Assembly (NCBI GenBank): GCA_003021175.1
Contig: PXQV01000003.1
Span: 1 to 64,000 of the forward strand
Length of the DNA stretch: 64,000 nt
From: Halobacteriales archaeon QH_7_66_36
Lineage (GTDB): Archaea > Halobacteriota > Halobacteria > Halobacteriales > Haloarculaceae
Direction of reading: 5' to 3'
Positions 59,835-64,000 of the stretch are shown here, in pieces. A program made the position numbers and the translations under genes. The notes under the pieces were generated by a model, which had not been told where the DNA came from, did not search any database, and saw nothing but the letters and a program-made list of their open reading frames with translations. Every line of letters begins with the position of its first letter. Within the stretch, counting starts at the first letter, position 1.

Positions 59835-60674
59835 TCACAGCCCGAGTATCTCCCGCGCTTCGTCGGGCGTCGCGACCGGCCGCTCCAGCGTCTCCGCGAG
59901 CGTCGCGGCGCGCTCGACCAACTGCGCGTTGCTCTCGGCCTTCTCCCCACGCCGGAGGTAGACGTTGTCCTCCAAGCCGACGCGGACGTGCCCGCCGAAG
60001 ACGATACCCATCGCCGCGAACGGGAGCTGATGCGGGCCGAAGCCGAGCGTGTTGAACAGCGTCTCGTCGGGCAGGTCGTGAATCGACGCGAGGAAGTTCC
60101 CGGGCGTCGGCCGCGTCAGCGTCCCGCCGCCGAAGATGAGCGTCCCGTAGTAGGGCGGCTCCAACACGTCCTGCTCGACGAGTCGGCGCGCCTCCGTGAT
60201 GTGCCCGGAGTTGAACAGCTCCATCTCGGGTTTGATGCCGCGTTCGCGCATCTCCGCGGCCAGCGAACCGACGAGCGCGCGGGTGTTCTCGCTCGTCAGG
60301 TGGTCGTAGCGGTTGAGCGGGCCCATGTCGAGACTCGCCATGTCCGGCGCGGGGTCGGTGCGCAGGGGTTCGTGCCGCAGGTCGTCGGGTGCGCCGGTGC
60401 CGCCCGTCGAGTGTTGGATCACCAGATCGGTCGCGTCGCGGACAGCGGTCGTCAGTTCCTGAAACCGCTCGCGGGAGAAGGCGCGTTCGCCGTTCGGCCG
60501 ACGAGCGTGCAGGTGGACGACGCTCGCGCCGGCCGCCTCACAGGCCTGTGCCGCGGCGGCGATCTCCGCTGGCGTCTCCGGAACGTTCGGATTCGCCTCC
60601 TTCCCGTGCACGCCGCCGGTGAGCGCGGCCGTGATGATGACTGGGTCGCCGTCGAGATACCGCTCGTAGCTCAT
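59835..60674 (-). CDS. BKACE family beta-keto acid cleavage enzyme (DUF849)
   Basis: A 279-residue TIM barrel of the BKACE family, which condenses a beta-keto acid with acetyl-CoA to give acetoacetate and a new CoA ester. Markers: PVIITAALTGGVHGKEANPN, VVHLHARRPNG (metal His pair), IQHSTGGTGAPDD, PEMELFNSGHITEARRLVEQ, LGFGPHQLPFAAMGIVFGGH and RVGLEDNVYLRRGEKAESNA. The exact keto acid is unknown. Overlaps the small Cys protein by 4 nt. Confidence 0.93.
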   Translation of the reverse strand: MSYERYLDGDPVIITAALTGGVHGKEANPNVPETPAEIAAAAQACEAAGASVVHLHARRPNGERAFSRERFQELTTAVRDATDLVIQHSTGGTGAPDDLRHEPLRTDPAPDMASLDMGPLNRYDHLTSENTRALVGSLAAEMRERGIKPEMELFNSGHITEARRLVEQDVLEPPYYGTLIFGGGTLTRPTPGNFLASIHDLPDETLFNTLGFGPHQLPFAAMGIVFGGHVRVGLEDNVYLRRGEKAESNAQLVERAATLAETLERPVATPDEAREILGL

Positions 60675-60862
60675 TCGCTCGCCTCCGAGGCGTGTGACTC
60701 GTATATCTCACAGTCCTCTGCGTGATGCAGGTCGTAGCGGTCGTTGCAGATGTCCGCACGCATCGGCTCGACGAACGTCTCGGTGGCCGTACAGTAGGCG
60801 CGAGCCGTCTCGAACGAGTGGTCCCCACCGTCACGGCGGTACTCCAGCAGTGGACATGTCAT
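60671..60862 (-). CDS. Small Cys-containing protein coupled to BKACE gene
   Basis: A 63-residue protein starting MTCPLLEYRRDGGDHSFETA with four Cys (positions 3, 24, 39, 51), RAYCTATETFVEPMRADICN, and DRYDLHHAEDCEIYESHASE. The Cys spacing suggests a metal or Fe-S binding mini-domain. ATG 60862 follows a GGAGAGG element. It lies immediately upstream of the BKACE gene with an ATGA overlap. From memory similar proteins are encoded widely in haloarchaea; function unknown. Confidence 0.75.
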   Translation of the reverse strand: MTCPLLEYRRDGGDHSFETARAYCTATETFVEPMRADICNDRYDLHHAEDCEIYESHASEASE

Positions 60863-61162
60863 GCGTCCTCTCCGTTCTATGTCGGTAAAGTCGTTCGTGG
60901 CGCATGGGTCACGGTTGCGTCGTTCTGATGACACCACTTCGGTGACTCGATAGATGCCGTATCGGATTATGTCTGACCGCTCGGGACTGGTCACACGGTG
61001 AGAGGCGACTCACTTCGTTCGTCGGAAAAGCGGGCCGAGAGGGATTTGAACCGGAGCGAGACGGTTCCGCTCGTTCCAACGGTCACTCGCGGACTGCGAC
61101 TCGCAGGGTTCAATCCTATCGGAGTCCTCGCTGGTCGCTCATGTTCACTCGCGACACAGCTA
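60863..61162. other. Gene-free region bearing a partial tRNA-Lys 3' end
   Basis: Contains 61031-61052, a 22-bp exact copy of the 3' end of the neighbouring tRNA-Lys gene (CGGGCCGAGAGGGATTTGAA plus CC). The remaining sequence, including GGGTTCAATCC near 61107, is not recognised. No protein gene is visible. This looks like a scar from integration into the tRNA gene. Confidence 0.7.
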
Positions 61163-61236
61163 CGGGCCGAGAGGGATTTGAACCCTCGACCGACTGGTTA
61201 AGAGCCAGTCGCTCTGCCTGGCTGAGCTATCGGCCC
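61163..61236 (-). tRNA. tRNA-Lys (anticodon CTT)
   Basis: Reading the minus strand: acceptor GGGCCGA/TCGGCCC, D-arm GCTC/GAGC, anticodon arm ACTGG/CCAGT with loop CTCTTAA (anticodon CTT), T-arm GAGGG/CCCTC with TTCAAAT loop, discriminator G. No intron and no encoded CCA. GGTATATGCG about 30-35 nt upstream on the minus strand is a likely TATA box. Confidence 0.96.
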
Positions 61237-61369
61237 ATAAACCTCGGTAGCGCTGTACGTCGCATATACCTTGCGTTTCGGTGAGCGCGTCGGTTCCTTC
61301 CCCCAGTTCTGGGCCGTTACGGCGCGAGGTGCGTAGTTTAAGTGAGAGGCCGACACAACTGAGGGTAAC

Positions 61370-62818
61370 ATGAGCACCGGTATCTCGATGGCCTCGATGT
61401 CTACCTACGCGATTCTCGGCTGTGGGAGCGTCGGCCACGCCGTCGCAGAGGCGCTCGTCGGGGAGGGGAAAGACGTGCTCATCCTCGATCACGACGAAGG
61501 ACGGGTCGAAGCGCTCCGCGATCAGGACCTCGACGCCCGGATAGCGGACATCTCCGAACCGGACGTGGTGGACGTGGTCGCAGACCGGGACGTGCTGCTC
61601 GTCCTCTCCTCGGACGTGGAGGCGAACAAGGACGCCGTCAGACGGCTCCGCGAGCAGGGCGACGACCACTTCATCATCGTCCGCGCGTCCGACCCGGTCA
61701 CCGCCGACGAGTTAGACGAGATGGGCGTCGACGTGGTGATCAATCCGTCGGCCGTCATCGCCGACTCCGCGCTGCGCGCACTGGAGACGGGCGAACTGGA
61801 GCATAAGGCCGAACAACTCGCGACCGTCATCGACGAAACCGACGGTCGGATGGCGATCCTCGCCCATCGGTCACCGGACCCGGACTCCATCGCGAGTGCG
61901 GTCGCGCTCAAGGCCATCGCCGAGTCGCGGGGCGTCGAGGCCGACATTCTCTACGACGGAGAGATCGGCCATCAGGAGAACCGCGCGTTCGTCAACCTGT
62001 TCGGCATCGACCTGACGCCGCTCTCTGAGGTCACCCTCGACACGTACGACACGGTCGCGCTCGTCGACCACGCGAAGGCGTCCGAACCGGCAGTCGAGGA
62101 GGGCGTCGACGTGTTCATCGACCACTTCGAGCCGGAGATCGACTACGAGGCGCGGTTCGTCGACGTGCGGCCGAACGTCTCCTCCACATCGACCATCCTC
62201 ACGAAGTACGTGCAGGAGTTCGACCTGAGTCTTTCGGAGGACGTGGCGACGGCGCTCCTCTACGGCATCCGCGCGGAGACGCTGGACTTCAAACGCGACA
62301 CGACGCCGGCCGACCTGACCGCGGCGGCGTATCTGTACCCCTTCGCCGACCACGACACGCTCGAACAGGTGGAGTCGCCGTCGATGAGTCCGGAGACGCT
62401 GGACGTGCTCGCGGACGCGATTCGCAACCGCGACGTGAAGGGTTCACATCTCGTCTCGAACGCCGGCTTCATCCGCAACCGCGAGGCGCTCTCGGAGGCG
62501 GCACAACACCTCCTCAATCTCGAAGGCATCACGACGACGGCCGTGTTCGCCATCGCGGACGACACGATCTATCTGGCCGCCCGCTCGAAGGATATCCGGA
62601 TGAACATCGGCTCCGTGCTCGGAGACGCGTTCGGCGACATCGGCGAGGTCGTCGGTCACTCGACGGACGCGACCGTCGAGATACCGCTCGGCATCTTCAC
62701 CGGCATCGAGGCGAGCGAGGACAACCGCGAAACGCTGCTTTCCCTCGTCAAGGACGCCGTGAAGTCGAAACTGTTCACCGCCATGGGCGTCGAGTCCGGC
62801 GGTGACAACGGCTCCTGA
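61370..62818 (+). CDS. RCK (TrkA-N) plus DHH/DHHA1 phosphoesterase
   Basis: A 482-residue fusion: N-terminal RCK/TrkA-N Rossmann domain (YAILGCGSVGHAVAEALVGE, LILDHDEGRVEALRDQDLDA), then DHH phosphoesterase (MAILAHRSPDPDSIASAVAL, DTVALVDHAKASEPAVEEG, VFIDHFEPEIDYEARF) and DHHA1 (ILTKYVQEF..., then KGSHLVSNAGFIRNREALSE). The canonical FIDHH is FIDHF here. RCK suggests control by or of K+ transport; DHH-DHHA1 proteins degrade c-di-AMP or nanoRNA. ATG 61370 or internal ATGs at 61388 and 61397 could be starts. ogt overlaps by 1 nt. Confidence 0.9.
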   Translation: MSTGISMASMSTYAILGCGSVGHAVAEALVGEGKDVLILDHDEGRVEALRDQDLDARIADISEPDVVDVVADRDVLLVLSSDVEANKDAVRRLREQGDDHFIIVRASDPVTADELDEMGVDVVINPSAVIADSALRALETGELEHKAEQLATVIDETDGRMAILAHRSPDPDSIASAVALKAIAESRGVEADILYDGEIGHQENRAFVNLFGIDLTPLSEVTLDTYDTVALVDHAKASEPAVEEGVDVFIDHFEPEIDYEARFVDVRPNVSSTSTILTKYVQEFDLSLSEDVATALLYGIRAETLDFKRDTTPADLTAAAYLYPFADHDTLEQVESPSMSPETLDVLADAIRNRDVKGSHLVSNAGFIRNREALSEAAQHLLNLEGITTTAVFAIADDTIYLAARSKDIRMNIGSVLGDAFGDIGEVVGHSTDATVEIPLGIFTGIEASEDNRETLLSLVKDAVKSKLFTAMGVESGGDNGS

Positions 62819-63228
62819 TGCGTGTTCGTCTCTACGGGCACCCGTTCGACATCGACGAGTCGTATCTCTCCGCCGACCCCGGGCGCGTCCGCCGGCAGAT
62901 AGCGGAGTACGCGGCGGACGACCGCCAGCAGTTCGACCTCGGCGTGACGTTCCCGGATGACTTCCGCGGGAAGGTGATGCGCGCGATGGCCCGCGTCCCG
63001 TACGGCGAGACGCGAACGTACGGCGAACTCGCGGCCGAAATCGAGTCGAGTGCGGTCGCGGTCGGCGGGGCGTGCGGGCGCAACCCCGTGCCGGTCGTCG
63101 TGCCGTGTCACCGGATCGTGGCCGCGGGCTCGCTGGGCGGCTACTCGGCGGCGGGCGGCGTCGAGGCGAAGCGGGCGCTGCTGAACGCGGAAGCAGGACA
63201 GACAGGACTGTGTGCGTGGCAGGATTAG
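62818..63228 (+). CDS. Methylated-DNA--protein-cysteine methyltransferase-like protein
   Basis: Suicidal repair of O6-alkylguanine. A 136-residue protein with FRGKVMRAMARVPYGETRTY, GELAAEIESSAVAVGGACGR (helix-turn-helix) and NPVPVVVPCHRIVAAGSLGG with the active Cys in PCHR. N-terminal domain is short, and Cys appears also in GGACGR. Start ATG overlaps the DHH stop by one base. Confidence 0.94.
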   Translation: MRVRLYGHPFDIDESYLSADPGRVRRQIAEYAADDRQQFDLGVTFPDDFRGKVMRAMARVPYGETRTYGELAAEIESSAVAVGGACGRNPVPVVVPCHRIVAAGSLGGYSAAGGVEAKRALLNAEAGQTGLCAWQD

Positions 63229-63518
63229 GCGGCGGCTTCCTCGCTCTCCTCGCCGTCTTTCATCCGCTCGACCACGTCGCTGACGAGGATGATGTCGCCG
63301 ACGGAGCGCACCCACCGGTAGGGGATGATGACGCCGCGTGCGCCGGCGGCGCGACCGTTGAACAGTTCGTCGTTGAGCGAGGCGAGTGCGAGGCCGGTGA
63401 CGGTCTCGCCGCCAAGATCGAGACGGAGATCCTCCACCTGTCCGACGAAGACGCCGTTGTTCGAGTACACCTCGCGGCCGACGAGCGAGGTGATCTCCTG
63501 CGGGAGGTCGTCGTTCAT
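63225..63518 (-). CDS. PRC-barrel domain protein
   Basis: A 97-residue protein: LVGREVYSNNGVFVGQVEDL, RLDLGGETVTGLALASLNDE, GVIIPYRWVRSVGDIILVSD matches PRC-barrel (as in RimM and archaeal CdpA/B-like proteins). Haloarchaeal PRC-barrel proteins include cell-division proteins and others; this short one is best left general. Convergent with ogt. Confidence 0.88.
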   Translation of the reverse strand: MNDDLPQEITSLVGREVYSNNGVFVGQVEDLRLDLGGETVTGLALASLNDELFNGRAAGARGVIIPYRWVRSVGDIILVSDVVERMKDGEESEEAAA

Positions 63519-63571
63519 ACGCGCCCCGAGTGGGGCCGTTTCCTTAACACTGCCGCCGCGTCCGACGCGCG

Positions 63572-64000
63572 TCAGCCGTCAGCGCCGTCCAGCGCCCGTC
63601 CGAACGCCGCGAGCGCCGCCTCCATCTCGGCGGGCGACCGCCCGAGCGACACGCGCACCGCGTCCGGCACCCCGAAGAACCGGCCGGGGACGACCAGCCC
63701 CCCCTCGCAGTCGGCGACGGCCGCGAGGTCGTCCCCGTCGAATCGCGCGTGACGAACGAGTCCGTACGGACAGCCGGCGGGTACGTGACCTGACAGCGAC
63801 GGCCGCTCGTCCAGAAACGCCGCGAGCAGGTCGCCGTTGCGCGCGGCGAGCGTCCGCGACTGCTCGGCGAGCGCGTCGGCGTTCGCCAGCGCGCGGCGGG
63901 CGAGCGCACGGGACGGCCTCGCGACGGACCCGAGATGTTGTTGTACGCGTCTCGCTCGCTCGACGAACGACTCGTCGGCGACGAGCCAGCCGACGCGCAG
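63572..64000 (-). CDS. Class I/II aminotransferase, C-terminal part only
   Basis: The minus-strand frame is open to the window edge. It begins at the edge with LRVGWLVADESFVERARRVQ, the PLP-lysine-following (L-R-x-G-W) segment of fold type I aminotransferases, runs through HVPAGCPYGLVRHARFDGDD and ends GRSPAEMEAALAAFGRALDG. About 143 of a likely 370 residues are visible, so the catalytic Lys lies outside. Substrate cannot be told. Confidence 0.85.
   Translation of the reverse strand: MRVGWLVADESFVERARRVQQHLGSVARPSRALARRALANADALAEQSRTLAARNGDLLAAFLDERPSLSGHVPAGCPYGLVRHARFDGDDLAAVADCEGGLVVPGRFFGVPDAVRVSLGRSPAEMEAALAAFGRALDGADG

Noticed and set aside
61370-61800. A separate Trk K+ uptake regulator (TrkA)
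   Set aside because: The RCK domain is continuous with DHH and DHHA1 domains in one frame; no TrkH partner is nearby.

Overview
The window is chromosomal DNA of a haloarchaeon. The signs are very high GC with strong G/C preference at third codon positions, an acidic proteome, many GTG starts and ATGA gene overlaps, TATA boxes about 25-30 nt upstream of start codons with little or no 5' leader, and archaeal or haloarchaeal markers: RNase P p30, DacZ, L37e, Lsm, an XPB-type helicase, AglJ, a fused siroheme decarboxylase and several haloarchaea-only DUF families. Genes are dense on both strands, with two tRNAs (Ile-GAT, Lys-CTT) and no rRNA, CRISPR array or intact insertion sequence. Both ends cut genes: purD at the left and a class I/II aminotransferase at the right.

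Layout. 0-7.4 kb: purD end, XPB helicase, acyltransferase, a dacZ-mscS operon divergent from rnp3, a methyltransferase, a zinc-finger protein and an SRPBCC protein. 7.4-8.75 kb: a scar where an ABC ATPase is joined to a truncated, frameshifted inositol-phosphatase gene beside an interspersed repeat. 8.7-19.3 kb: housekeeping and unknown genes (DUF4349 lipoprotein, two PH-domain membrane proteins, AhbA-AhbB fusion, peroxiredoxin, broken GNAT, TrpD2-like, cyclophilin, FxsA), ending at tRNA-Ile. 19.5-22.8 kb: an acyl-CoA synthetase with more A/T-rich codons and an AT-rich promoter, gene debris, and a CoA-transferase III/racemase. 23-29.8 kb: aglJ, small haloarchaeal proteins, a 45-aa hydrophobic peptide convergent with a CHAT (caspase-fold) protease, and a cupin-zinc ribbon protein. 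30.1-38.5 kb: a complete branched-chain amino-acid operon, leuA-ilvB-ilvN-ilvC-(78-aa protein)-leuC-leuD-leuB, whose leuA carries an N-terminal frameshift. 38.5-48.8 kb: OsmC, beta-lactamase-fold hydrolase, GNATs, SDR, FAH, a Tat-exported GMC oxidoreductase pair and hflX. 48.9-64 kb: hisC-AK6-CDP-alcohol transferase operon, HD hydrolase and amidohydrolase, birA, L37e/Lsm, M42 peptidase, an MhqD/MhqO-like pair divergent from an HxlR regulator, a BKACE gene with a Cys-rich microprotein, tRNA-Lys with a duplicated 3' end, and an RCK-DHH phosphoesterase.

The most interesting signals are: (1) a family of four interspersed elements (near 7.4, 13.6, 42.6 and 44.1 kb) with a conserved core, fixed internal spacings, GTGTTC termini and a long potential stem; (2) the CHAT protease/small hydrophobic peptide pair at 25.8-28.1 kb; (3) the deletion scar at 7.6-8.7 kb; (4) the leuA frameshift and the structured segment before ilvB; (5) short perfect palindromes inside coding genes; and (6) the tRNA-Lys 3'-end duplication. 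DacZ-MscS at one end and an RCK-DHH protein at the other suggest that c-di-AMP and osmotic functions are both represented here.
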